Below are positions 25,675 to 36,091 of a stretch of 64,000 nucleotides of DNA, piece by piece. Below the pieces are notes generated by a model. The model searched no databases, was not told the origin of the DNA, and saw only the letters and a list, made by a program, of their open reading frames with translations. A program made the translations under genes and the position numbers. Within the stretch, counting starts at the first letter, position 1. Each line of letters begins with the position of its first letter. This DNA comes from Circinella umbellata (lineage: Eukaryota; Mucoromycota; Mucoromycetes; Mucorales; Lichtheimiaceae). The stretch covers positions 186,001-250,000 of the forward strand of contig JAIWNF010000007.1 of the NCBI GenBank assembly GCA_025093555.1. Direction: 5' to 3'.

Positions 25675-26049
25675 AGAGGATGACCAGAATATCTATAACC
25701 AAAGATACCCTTGTAAAAAATTATTGATGTGTAGTAACGAACATTGATATTCAACTTTTAAAAATTCCATGATATACACACAGTAGCTAAGCATGTCATT
25801 ATGTATGGAAAAATAAAGAAATATATACGTAATTGATATTACTACGATTACTATTGCGAGTTTAATTTATTACATTTGAGCTAAGCAAATCAAAGCTTTT
25901 TTATCAAGTACAAAAGAAAGAGTAATTATATGGTGATGCAATGATATAAAAGGAAAATTGAATAGATTATTTTTGAAAAAATAGAAGCACAGAACGTTAT
26001 TGGTATATATGTTTGATTATAAAAAATATAAAAATATTTTTTTTAGGGG

Positions 26050-29000
26050 TTATGAAGGATTGCGATTTTGGCATAGCTTTGATTGTGCGCGCCCTTTACA
26101 GTTTGCAAGGCCACATCTACAAGTACGTGTACGTTTTCGTGGTAATTCCCATGTCGAAATAGGGACTACAGTTGATGATGAGCGATGTGTGAGTACATTA
26201 GGTGATAAAGATATATGGGAATGTTGTGGGAGTATTAGCGGTGTTGGTGGCACTGATGGTGGTATTGACGGTGTAAATGAGGAGGGTGGTTGAAGTGGCC
26301 TGGAAGTTGGTGGCGGATAGTATCGTATATCTTGTGGAATGTACGGCTGTATACCCTGCGGAACGAAAGGCTCGTGCTGTTGTTGGCGTGTAGATGTTGA
26401 ATGGGGCCGTTGAGCTGGAGTTATTGATAAAGAAGAATTTGATACGCCATTGGATAATATAGGAGGTGGAAGCACAAAGGAGTTGGTATTCGATAAAGTA
26501 ATTGTTGCATCAGTTGGTATATTTGGAGGCGGCGGTAAACTTATATCATTGCTTCGACTAGGAGATTGCAACTGTTCCCTCATGGTTATCAATTCGGTGT
26601 TATTTCTGGTAATTGTACGGTCTATTACTTGACCAGAACACCAAGATTTGTGGTGTGATTTGAGAATTTCAGGTGTTTTATAGAATATATCATTACCATT
26701 AGCATGGTTACTATTCCATTGTTGGGCTTTTTGATTCCAATCAATTGGTATATCTGTGCTTCTGGGCATTATATTTGAAAATAAAACGAATTCCTGGCGG
26801 GTATGAATAGGAGTTACAGCATATCTGGTTTTTAACCTTGAAGCAATATACTTGTACATTTTTCCTTTTTGGTTACTTGTAGCTCCAATTGGCAACACTA
26901 ATCGCGTACTTAATCTGATTGGTAATAATGGATCTAAACCATGATTATTGTTGTTCTCCGTGCTAACAGTATCGATGTGTATATTACTAGCAATCTCCTG
27001 TGGAAAAGGTGTGATACCAAATGTCTCATCAGATTTACGTAATTTCAAAGCATTCTTGACTATGAGAGATGCTGATGGATCGTATCTTTTTTTAGATTTA
27101 TCATCCAATGGCAATGACTCTTCTAAGTTGGAGATAGTTTGTGTTAACCACGGATCATAATGACCTAAATGTTTTCTACCATGTCTATTTTTTGATCCAA
27201 CCTACAGTTTAAAAAAAAGAATATCAGGACAAAAAATTAATAAATAATTCTAATTCTAGTATTTAGGTTGGTTGGTTTTTGTACAAATACATACATCAAT
27301 ATTGTGCCGTAATCGGTAATCCGCTAACATACAGTTGGTCATATGTGGGCCAGCACCGAACGAGCCAAACTTTCGGATTATGTTTTGATGCACACCTCCT
27401 TCAAGAGAATTAGTACCTCTACTACATCGATACATTGGAAGATTGTTTTTATCTACCCCCATTTCAAAATATAATGGTATTTCTGGTGGGTCTGATACTT
27501 CTCCCATACGTATAGCCTTCAGAACATTACGTGCTTGCTTCCATGTTTCATGGTCAAAAAGAGGTTTTCTAGTGGTATCACATTCTAATGGACCATATTC
27601 AGCAAAAAGATTTTGAACGACAGGGTATAAATCTTCAGGCTGAGGAACTGTTCTTCTACATCGGCGCAAAACCCAAGCAGGATTTTTAGTCAGCATGTAA
27701 TCCCATGAATGGCCAATTGTTCGTAAATGTTTTTCTATTCGGTTACGGTCTTCACTATTAGCAACAAATATAGCATCTCGGAAACGACGTTTGAATTCTT
27801 TAGCCAAAAGGTGCTTTTTTGGAACTTTGATCATATCCATGAGATGAAAAATATCTTTTAAAATTCTTGGATTAGGGGACTGGGTATATTGCTGTTCTGA
27901 TGTCAAATTTGGAAGATATTGTGATCCTGCTGTAGAAATTAATTCATGCGCAATTGGTATATCATTGGAATCATTGTCAGATGAAGAAGAGGACGTAGCA
28001 ATTGATGCTGTTTCGATATAATCATCGTTTGTTTCTCTATATTCATCAGGATTACGTTCAGGAACTACGGAGGTATCATTTTCACTTGGTATTAAGGAAG
28101 GTGATGGTATACACTGATCGGGGTTTTCGGTACGAAGTAGAGAAATCGGGACTGGAATAACAAAAGGAGGGCATCCAAATTCTGACAAAGTTTTAGCTTC
28201 ACCTTCTTTTGTCATCACCAATGCACCAGGGATCCCAACTCTTGTAACAGTAAATGGAATCTCCACCGAATTAGTTTGGTTATCTTGAGTCACTTGTTCA
28301 GCAATATGACCAAATGCTACAGGACTTCCAAGATATTGCAAAGAGCAATGGAGACCAGCGGGTATATAATCCGGGAGGATCTTTCCAAAAACGTTGAGAT
28401 CCTTGACCGATTCAAATATTTTGAATGATGCCCAAGCATCAAGGGCAGCATACATCACCTGATTCTCGTCTAATGCGCCGGATTCCCAATCACTTAAACG
28501 CAAATTCGAATCTTTAGACAATTTACCACCAAGCACAAGTGCAGATATGTCTGATAGACCCAAAGTACCACGCTCAATAGCACCTCGACGTCGGCAAAAC
28601 GCACCAAGCTCCAAAGCACCTTTCCAAGCTATGCCAAAATCACGGTTAAGCTTTTTTAAATCACCTTTTACATTTCGACCAGCTTTCACTATAGTCGAAT
28701 CACTAATTAATAACGCCAGAGCACGTGGAACACCTTCAGATGATTTGATACGAAATAACCAAACTGAATCTGCACATGCAACTTGTATCAAAGAAACCTT
28801 TCCAGTAGCATTGGTTATTGGATTGTAGTTCCATTCACAGTCAAAACCAACCACAAGAGAATCACTTATACCGTCGGATTTGTTTCGGATGGCTTGAACG
28901 GCTTGATCAACTTGCTCGTTGGTTTGAACAAGATTGACTGAGACACTACTGGGCAATTGTAAAAACGGTACTGGATGGTTTTGATGATCTTCGTTTGTTG

Positions 29001-30779
29001 ATTGTTGGATATTATGAGTATGGGTATTATTGGTATGAAGTGTACGTTTGAGAGACGGTAAAGACCGTTCAAGCAGACGACGATCACCCTTTACATTGTC
29101 CGTAAAAATAGATCTGGTTGCTGATGGTTATACAAACGATACGAATGCATCATTTCCTTCAACGGTGCTTCAAGATGAGTGGTTGATTTTGTTGGAACTA
29201 AAAGTTGGAGACGTATTTCTTCATACTCGTTACAAAGGGTATATAATGCAGTGAACGCGGATGATCCTCCAAGTTTTGCCATATGCTTTGGTACTTTAAA
29301 GGAATGGTCACCTTTAAGAATAATCCCACCAAGGATAGCCAACTCTTTATCCATCAATGGTTGTAATTGGTCGATAAGTGCTGTATACACTAGTCGCAAG
29401 TATCCAGTTGAAGGTACATAACCTGCATATCCTTCTGGATCTTTGAAACTTGAAAAACGTTTGTATATAATTGGATTATTACCACGAGGGATATCATGAA
29501 AGGTTGGGTATTTTTGACGATGCACAAGTGAGTTTAGGTATTGTAAATGGAGTCTGGCATGTCTTAGTGTATGGAATTCTCGTAAAGCTCGTTGTAACCT
29601 ATGGACACCCATACCATTTTGCATAACTATACGCAGTAGATCGCCAAGGTGTTTGGACACAGCACTTCGATGAGTTAAATATGCTGGAAATTCAGCTTGA
29701 AGATGCGATGGCAACTGTTCCATAATTCGACTGTCATGTGCGTTTAAACTAGTCTTACAACTTTTATTGGTGCATCGATACCTTGAAGACATGATGTAGA
29801 AGCAACTAAAGAAAGATATATATGTTAGTTTTCGATTAATCGAAAACGTAGACTAGAATTATTACCTATCAATGTCTACAACTCGACGAGCACGTGGGTC
29901 GCTATTAAATCCTTTACTGTTTAGTTTTTGTTTACAATCGGGACACTTTAACATTGTAGTAATTAAACGATGAGGTGACCAAAGAAAAACACGAGGGTGA
30001 TATAACTTTTTAGGATCAGCAGGCCCAGAGTATAATGCAAAATATGGAGAAGGTGGTTCAATCCAAAAAGTATTATGATTCTGATCATATTCTCGTGGAC
30101 CTTGCTTGCCATCCTTAACTATACGGTTTTGTAACTTCTCAAAATACTCGGTGAGAATTGGAGCCTCCACATAATTAGTACTATCATCTTCTACCGTTAG
30201 ATCATCTTCTGCTTCACTGCTGCTATCATCATCGTCGTCACATTGAGGCATATCTTCCACTTCCGTGTTTCGTGACAAAGTACCAATGGTACAAATGTTA
30301 TTATCAACTGTTGCCTCGGGCTATATTGAAAGTATAAAGTTGGTTAGCATTTTATACACTATAAGCTTTTATTTTGTTAGAGCCACACAAGCCTACTCAC
30401 ATTGTTTCCAGAGTTAGGCACTCTATCATCTATGTTACTGTCGAATGATAAAGATATATCACTATTGTTTGATGATGAAGGAACATTATCATCGCTCGAT
30501 ACTATAGGGATATTTTGTTGACGAGAACTCTATATTACATTATACATGTCCTACTGTTAAAAAAATACTTTTCACGATGTTTTATTAAATATTTTGACGA
30601 ACCGTTTTAGAAGCGGAATTGCTAGCTTCTTGATGATCAATGGATGGTAGAGCTGATCCAAAATTTAAAGATGTTTGACCTGCTACTTGCTTTTTATGTC
30701 TGCCACCATTTGGATTAGCACCACCCTTTTTTCTTCCTCTTTGCTTTGTATTAAATTTAAACGGGCTTCCAGTATTCAT
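26050..30779 (-). pseudogene. Transposase: DUF6729-like N-terminus, DDE core with inserted 3'-5' exonuclease, one frameshift
   Basis: Exons: 30779-30603, 30529-30401, 30320-29866, 29805-27295 and 27201-26050. In order: a basic N-terminus with an AT-hook-like KQRGRKKGG; an acidic segment; and a DUF6729-like zinc region with FLWSPHRL, LKCPDCKQKL, RARRVVDID and YRCTNKSC. The transposase core has first Asp in LKGDHSFKV and second Asp in FTDNVKGDRRLLE. A complete DEDDy exonuclease domain follows with VGFDCEW, GRNVKGDLKKL and YAALDAWAS. A third acidic residue is in RGTNSLEGGVHQ, then DYRLRHN. The C-terminus has a Cys-rich knuckle (CRCGLANCKGRAQSKLC). The frame shifts by one base in a T run at 29103-29108, exactly between PDLF and TDN. 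The total phase shows that a single missing base accounts for the break (about 1474 aa otherwise). This could be a mutation or a homopolymer sequencing error. Recognition of DUF6729 is from memory. Confidence 0.82.
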
Positions 30780-30914
30780 TTTTATTAAAAAAAGTATAAA
30801 ACAAAAAGGAAAAAGAAATAAAGTGACAGGTGCCTATTGGCCTCTTTTATTTTGATATTGTCAATGCAAAAAAGAGAGGGGTATGAAAAGCACGCTTTTT
30901 TCGCGTAGTACAAA

Positions 30915-30969
30915 AGAGACTATCTCACAATTTGATAGGCTGTTTGACATTGTTTCAGAGACTATCTCA
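30915..30969. repeat. Right subterminal direct repeats
   Basis: AGAGACTATCTCA occurs at 30915-30927 and 30957-30969, 42 bp apart, each followed by an A/T-rich TTGAT block. They differ in sequence from the left subterminal pair. Confidence 0.75.
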
Positions 30970-31013
30970 AAAATTGATTCGCTAATTTTTGGGCCCAGGC
31001 ACTTCAGACCCGC

Positions 31014-31022
31014 CACATTTTC
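31014..31022. repeat. Target site duplication, right copy
   Basis: CACATTTTC follows the transposon's right terminus. The unoccupied version is at 32507-32515 in inverted orientation (GAAAATGTG). Confidence 0.88.
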
Positions 31023-31396
31023 ACCTTCACAGTGAACACCACAGACTTCAGGTTTTGAAACTCCATTCGTTTAAGGTCACCTTCATTTGTTTGGCAAGCC
31101 TCACCAGGTCCGATTCAACATACAGGTTTTTCTCGGTCGGTTTGAACTCTGCAATAATAAGTACACACCTTTTGCTGCCAGGGTTATTGTATACCAGAAA
31201 ATCAGGTTTGTAAACATTTTGATTGTTCATTAATTTGCCGTTAGCCCATTTCACCTTTAACAGAGGATCAGTTGAAAAGACCGATGACAGTAGCGGTGAG
31301 AGGTAATAATGTATGTAACTATCTTCAGTTGAGTCTTCAGGAGGGCCATTGACTAGAACTGGGAGGATCTGGGTCAAAATATGGGCATGTGTATAT
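31014..31396 (-). repeat. Left foldback arm, inner segment
   Basis: Reverse complement of 32132-32515. It encodes the middle of the orphan protein. Compared with the right arm it lacks one base after 31387 and has a few substitutions, for example codons giving PPEDS versus PLEDS. Confidence 0.9.
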
Positions 31397-32131
31397 CCAA
31401 GAAATTTTTACTGTCACAGGCTTCTTTAAGTAAATCAGCACACAGCGTTATTGAAGTGATATAATCAACGGGAGATGATACTTCGATATCCATGCACCAG
31501 TCGTAACAATTTAAGCCTCTTGTAGGGAGATAAGCATCGAAAGATAAAGTCGGTTTGAGCATGGTGTGGACTTTAGTTGAAAAATATTTGCTAACAGAAG
31601 ACGAAAAGTTTCTATTAAATATATAAATACCAATTTAAAAGATGCCTCTTTAAAACGAAGGCATACGTAAGTCAGACATACAGATATTATTTAACATACC
31701 TTTTGACTCGTTTGAAGTCTTCGCAGGTCTGGTTGAGTTTATTTCTTCTTTGTCCTCTTCTGAACCTATGATTTTAAGACTGTACTCGCAAGTACGGTTT
31801 GGATGGTGGTCGATTGATAAATCGGAGGGAATTTTGTCCTCTTCATCGTGCTCTTCTTCACCGCTTTTCTCGACATCTTTTTGTTGCTGAGCTCTTTCTG
31901 CTGATTGCTGCTGTTGGTTAAAATTGAGAGTACCTGAGACAGAAGCATTGTAGATGTGAGAATCATGTGCTGTAATGTTAACACTGAAGCTTGAAGACTC
32001 TTCTTCAAGGGATTCTATTAAGGATAATAAGCGTCGAACTTCTTCCTTCACGAAATACAGTACGTCATATAACTTTTGAATGTGTTTCATTTTGGGGATA
32101 TAGGTGTTTTTAATTTTGTAAAGTTTGTTGA

Positions 32132-32668
32132 ATATACACACTGCCCATATTTTGACCCAGATCCTCCCAGTTCTAGTCAATGGCCCTCTTGAAGACTCAA
32201 CTGAAGATAGTTACGTACACTACTACCTCTCACCGCTACTGTCATCGGTCTTTTCAACTGATCCTCTGTTAAAGATGAAATGGGCTAACGGCAAATTAAT
32301 GAACAATCAAAATGTTTACAAACCTGATTTTCTGGTATACAATAACCCTGGCAGCAAAAGGTGTGTACTTATTATTGCAGAGTTCAAACCGACCGAGAAA
32401 AACCTGTATGTTGAATCGGACCTGGTGAGGCTTGCCAAACAAATGAAGGTGACCTTAAACGAATGGAGTTTCAAAACCTGAAGTCTGTGGTGTTCACTGT
32501 GAAGGTGAAAATGTGTATACGTATATCATGGACCTCCCCTCTCCCAAGCTCTACAGATTAGCCAACGCATCTAAAATTAAACTCTTCAAAAGCTTGAATC
32601 AAATCTCGCTTCTCCCCAGTATGACTACACATTTGTTATGTTTGAAGAATGCTGCCTCAAAGACGTAG
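32132..32668 (+). pseudogene. Second, 5'-truncated copy of the orphan gene in the right arm
   Basis: It encodes TAHILTQILPVLVNG through KPDFLVYN and AEFKPTEKN to NEWSFKT. It then continues in another frame as NGVSKPEVCGVHCEGENV to the TAG at 32666-32668. The 5' half is missing because homology stops at the inner arm boundary. The shared downstream frameshift shows that the ancestor of both arms was already broken or used an unusual join. Confidence 0.7.
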
Positions 32669-33113
32669 GTTAAAACTGCTTCGCTGTATTGTTACAGCAA
32701 TTTAAAACGTCCAGCTCCAAATCCACCTGAAGAATGGTTATCAAGTGCAAAGGCTGTCCTCTCCCATTTACCCAAAAAAAACAAAAGAAATAAACCCTAT
32801 ATCCTATTATATTACATTAATTAATACTGTAATAAATTCATGTAGGTCTTAAGTAGCTAGTAGACTTCCTGTAAACTCTTAGAGCCCCATCCAATAATTT
32901 ATCAATGTATTCCCTTATAATTGCTTATTCTAAGCTGGCCAAACTATTTGTAAATTGGAGTTCAATCATTTGACCAAGTTAGTCCCATTTTTCTGGGAGA
33001 CTTAATCTCACACAAGTGTTCAAAATAATTCAAAAAGTCGGGCAGAGTTTTCAAAAATTCGGTACATTGAGAGTGCAAGCACTGTACAAAAAAAATTCGT
33101 CTAAAAAGATATC
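32132..33113 (+). repeat. Right foldback arm (uninterrupted)
   Basis: Intact arm holding the middle and C-terminal coding part of the orphan gene on the + strand (stop TAG at 32666-32668) and its 3' flank. The 9-bp site GAAAATGTG at 32507-32515 is present once here, representing the unoccupied target of the nested transposon. Confidence 0.9.
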
Positions 33114-33254
33114 ACACCTGTTGGGCGAAGTGGTCCAGAAAATGAATGAGATCGTCCAAAAATAAATTTAATTGGTCTAAAAAAATTGTGAAAGCGTCTC
33201 AATTTCAAGTAGTTTAAAATCTCCATTATTCCCCTTTTTTTTTCTATTATCATA

Positions 33255-34630
33255 ATGTCACAACCTTCTATTAAAATAAAATTACGACTTAATGGTCCTT
33301 CTTCGTCTTCAAAATCGGAAAATACTTCTCCCTCGTCTTCTAATAATACTTCAGCTACCTCTTCTCCGGCACAAAGTTCAGCAAAGTTAGTCAATGAACC
33401 TGATCTTACATTATTCACATCCCCAGCAAAGAAACAAAAATTAAATCGACGTTCAAGAAAACCACAATCTAATGTAACAACACCAGCAGCAAATGAACCT
33501 TCTACACCTTCATCCATAACTGCGTATGTATTAATATATTCGTTATTACTTTCATTAATAATAGTTTTATTGGACCGTCCGTTTTTTTTTCATTGGGATA
33601 AAAAGAAATTAATTATGATATATATGCTAAATAACAATAAAACATGTGATTTATATTATAAAATATATAGAGGCGATGACGACATATCTGTAGCAGAAGA
33701 TGGTAAGATAATATTCTTTTTGAAAAAAAAAGGAGTGATCAACTTTGTATGTAAGTGTATGATAAGTAAAAGCTAATTGTGGATGTTGGATTATTCTATT
33801 TTTCTTTTCTTCTAGTAGGTACACCAGCATCATCAACGACTTCCACTACAGCACCTACACCAGCAGCTACACCTACGCCTACACCCACACCAGCAGCCAT
33901 GAGTCGACCTCGAGGTGGTCATCATCATACCAGCCATCATGCATCATCCTCACGAAAAGATATCCTTAAACATAAAGATACTAAAGTTCGGAAATGGACA
34001 AAAGAACCAGTAACTTTTTATACATTAGAAGGCAATCCTATCAAACTTGGCACATGGAATTCTGGTAACATAGATACATAGTCACTTTAAACATCGTAAA
34101 TGTTTTTTATATTTATAATTAACTTTCTGTTCATATGGCAATTTATCTATTTATTAGAGGGGGAAATGACTTTGAATAAACAAAGTACGGAACCAACGAC
34201 TTTAGCTGATATTGATGCACTTTATTCTGCAAGTGGTGGTGAAAAGGACTTCAGACCCTATTTGTGTACACAACCCGGTTGTTCAAAATCATTCACAACA
34301 TACGATCAATTACAAACCCACGAAACTAATATGCACGGAACTAAAAAATTGATTTGCGGTATAAATGGATGTCACAAAAGTTTCGTCACACCTGGCCAAC
34401 TTACCAAACATCGTAAAATGGTTCATTTCCGTGCGGCACGAAAGGCAAAGATGGAAGCAGCAGCTGCAGCCGCAGCCGCCGCGGAAGAATCGGCAAATCC
34501 GGATGATACAGCACCAAAGTCGGGCACAACAGCTAATAATGGAGCAACACCAACTGAAACACCACCGCCACCACCAAATGGATCTTCAGAAGTAGTAGAT
34601 GTGGGTAATTCTGAAGATATAACAACATAA
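33255..34630 (+). CDS. C2H2 zinc-finger protein, possibly an INO80-type chromatin subunit
   Basis: Four exons join in frame (33255-33523, 33671-33702, 33819-34064 and 34158-34630) to give 339 aa. The start region SIKIKLRLNG followed by Ser/Thr-rich sequence resembles chromatin-complex subunits. A Thr/Pro/Ala repeat and a conserved-looking KWTKEPVTFYTLEGNPIKLG segment follow. Two C2H2 fingers are then seen: CTQPGCSKSFTTYDQLQTHETNMH and CGINGCHKSFVTPGQLTKHRKMVH (key residues C2H2 with 12-residue fingers, YY1-like). An alanine run and acidic tail end the protein. The fingers and N-terminus recall the YY1-like INO80 subunit Iec1 of fission yeast, but that is a weak resemblance. Exon 2 is only 32 nt. 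The foldback element ends 141 bp upstream of the ATG, so the promoter is close to or within it. Confidence 0.8.
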
Positions 34631-36091
34631 TAAATATACAATTTTAGCATTATCATTCTACATAGCAACATTTCCTTTTCACATCGTTATTCCACTTAAA
34701 TTTTCGCTGAAATGACTTCATTTCATGATTTATGTTTTGGTTAAATGAATATTTTACTATTGTGATACATATATCAAAATCTTTTAGTTTATAGGATCAG
34801 AAAGGCCTGAATAATAAAAACAAATTTCTATTTGGAACAGTTTGACATTATTATGATGAGGGTTTTCAGATGCTGAAGTTCTTCAGTTTTTTATGATGAT
34901 ATTGGTGATCTCCAGCAGGTTAAGGCACAGTAGTTTGAAAGATGAAAAAGAGCTATACCTAAATCTTAATGCTAAATTCAGACAAAGAGTTTTTGTACCT
35001 TACGAATTACGTACTATTCATTAACAACATCGTTTCTTTGAATGTATTTATATAGGATGCAGTAACTGTGTAATTGTAGACATAGCCTATTATGAACAAC
35101 TTCACTAAGTTTTGTACAGATTTAGAAAAATGCTATTATGAGAAGCTCATCATTTGTTGGTGTTAATAGATGTATGTAAAATAATACGGTTATTATCGGA
35201 TCATCGAATAGCAATAATAATACAAAAAAATAACTGTGCCAGAATTATCATTATTTCAAAATAGTGTTGTTGCGCTGTAGGTTGAAAAAGAAACTTGTAA
35301 GCTGTAAAATATGCATGACAATGTTTGGGAGTGTTTTTTTGAAGCACAAGATATAAATGAGTGTTACGTACTTTGTTTTTATTTACAGCTAAACTTTTTT
35401 ACTCGGTTATTCCATCCTTACGTTCTTCTTTACGAATTGATAATGATGCCATCTACGTACTGAAGCAAACACAAAGCTCTACAAATTGCAATAGATATAT
35501 TACAAGCTGCAGTCTTATACATTAGAAACAGCTTTCTTATTATACCCCTATCTTGATATTATTAACCAACCATAATTAGTAATGTATGAGTATTTAAAAA
35601 TGCTAAATATCAAAGCCTCGCGGATGTAATTGCTTATTGTAAACTGTGTAGCAACCATTACTTGATCGGTAGCAAGAATTTTATATTACTTTTTTTTAAC
35701 ATACATAGTTCTACATTCTTTTTCCAAAGACGTACACACTTTATAGCAACTATAAATATTTGTATATACATACCAAAGTTTCTGATTAGCGAGCTTTATC
35801 GAATCCATTAACTAATAAATGTGTTGTCATCTCAGCAAATTACTCAAAAGTGCTGCTTTAAATTTTCTAGTTAAGATATATGTTATTTTTTTTTTGGATT
35901 TATTAAATGGAAGCCTGGATTGGGTGGTGTGACCGCTTATTTGCGGTACATTGTGAAGGAAACATCACATTTAGATATAAAATAATAGAGGAGGGTGAAT
36001 TAACTGAAAAACCGCCAAAGGGGAAAGCTATAAAGATGGTGGCAGGAAAAATAAATTAGTACGGATATAAGTAGTACAAAAAAGCAAATTT
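34631..36091. other. Intergenic region, no gene seen
   Basis: About 1.5 kb of AT-rich DNA with stops in all frames. No RNA gene, terminal repeat or exon chain was recognised. Confidence 0.45.

Larger units (their letters stand above)
25449..31013 (-). mobile_element. DNA transposon with DDE/exonuclease transposase, 9-bp target duplication
   Basis: The 5565-bp insert is flanked on both sides by CACATTTTC (25440-25448 and 31014-31022). The homologous right arm of the host element has the site once with nothing inserted, so both boundaries are exact. The ends are imperfect inverted repeats: the left end starts GGCCCGTGTGACATG and CTGGGCC lies nearby. The right end, read inward, starts GCGGGTCTGAAGTGCCTGGG. 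About 16 of 22 positions match. The element contains one large spliced transposase gene on the minus strand. Subterminal direct repeats and a hairpin lie near the ends. A 9-bp duplication is compatible with Mutator-type elements (8 bp is usual for hAT), but I cannot fix the superfamily. Confidence 0.88.
25287..32090 (-). pseudogene. Orphan foldback-element gene with PD-(D/E)XK-like motif, broken by insertion and frameshifts
   Basis: Exon 1 (32090-31700) encodes MKHIQKLYDVLYF and a Gln/Glu-rich acidic region. Exon 2 starts at 31570 (VHTMLKPTLSFDAYLP). It runs to 31014, is interrupted by the nested transposon and resumes at 25448, ending at a TAG at 25287. Its middle part reads KPDFLVYN, about 11 further residues, then IIAEFKPTEKN. 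This fits the D...ExK core of PD-(D/E)XK nucleases by eye only. The C-terminal part includes KPEVCGVHCEGENVY and DLPSPKLYRL. Two frame breaks occur: a one-base loss after 31387, not shared by the right arm, and a shift near 31045-31060 shared by both arms. I do not recognise the family; it looks like a repeat-borne gene. Non-functional here. Confidence 0.65.
24869..33113. mobile_element. Foldback-type element with long inverted arms, interrupted by a nested transposon
   Basis: The left outer arm (24869-25448) is the reverse complement of 32507-33113. The left inner arm (31014-31396) continues it as the reverse complement of 32132-32515. Both arms start with GATATCTTTTTAGACGA. Removing the nested 5565-bp insert and one 9-bp duplication leaves an element of about 2.67 kb. 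Its arms are about 0.95-0.98 kb, with a central spacer of about 0.7 kb holding the 5' part of an orphan gene. Arms differ by scattered substitutions and a 21-nt insertion near 33044-33066. No clear target duplication flanks the outer ends, so the exact termini are uncertain. It sits between the ALG3 stop and the promoter of the C2H2 gene. Confidence 0.85.

Noticed and set aside
27256..28956. A separate stand-alone 3'-5' exonuclease gene
   Set aside because: The frame is open on both sides, lacks its own ATG at the apparent start, and joins upstream DDE and downstream transposase exons in phase. It is part of the transposase.
31048..32481. Two independent genes of about 110 aa in opposite orientation
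   Set aside because: They are the two inverted copies of the orphan gene's middle section, each broken, and belong to the foldback arms.
24869..33113. Arms as long terminal repeats of a retrotransposon
   Set aside because: The repeats are inverted, not direct, and there is no reverse transcriptase, integrase or primer-binding site.
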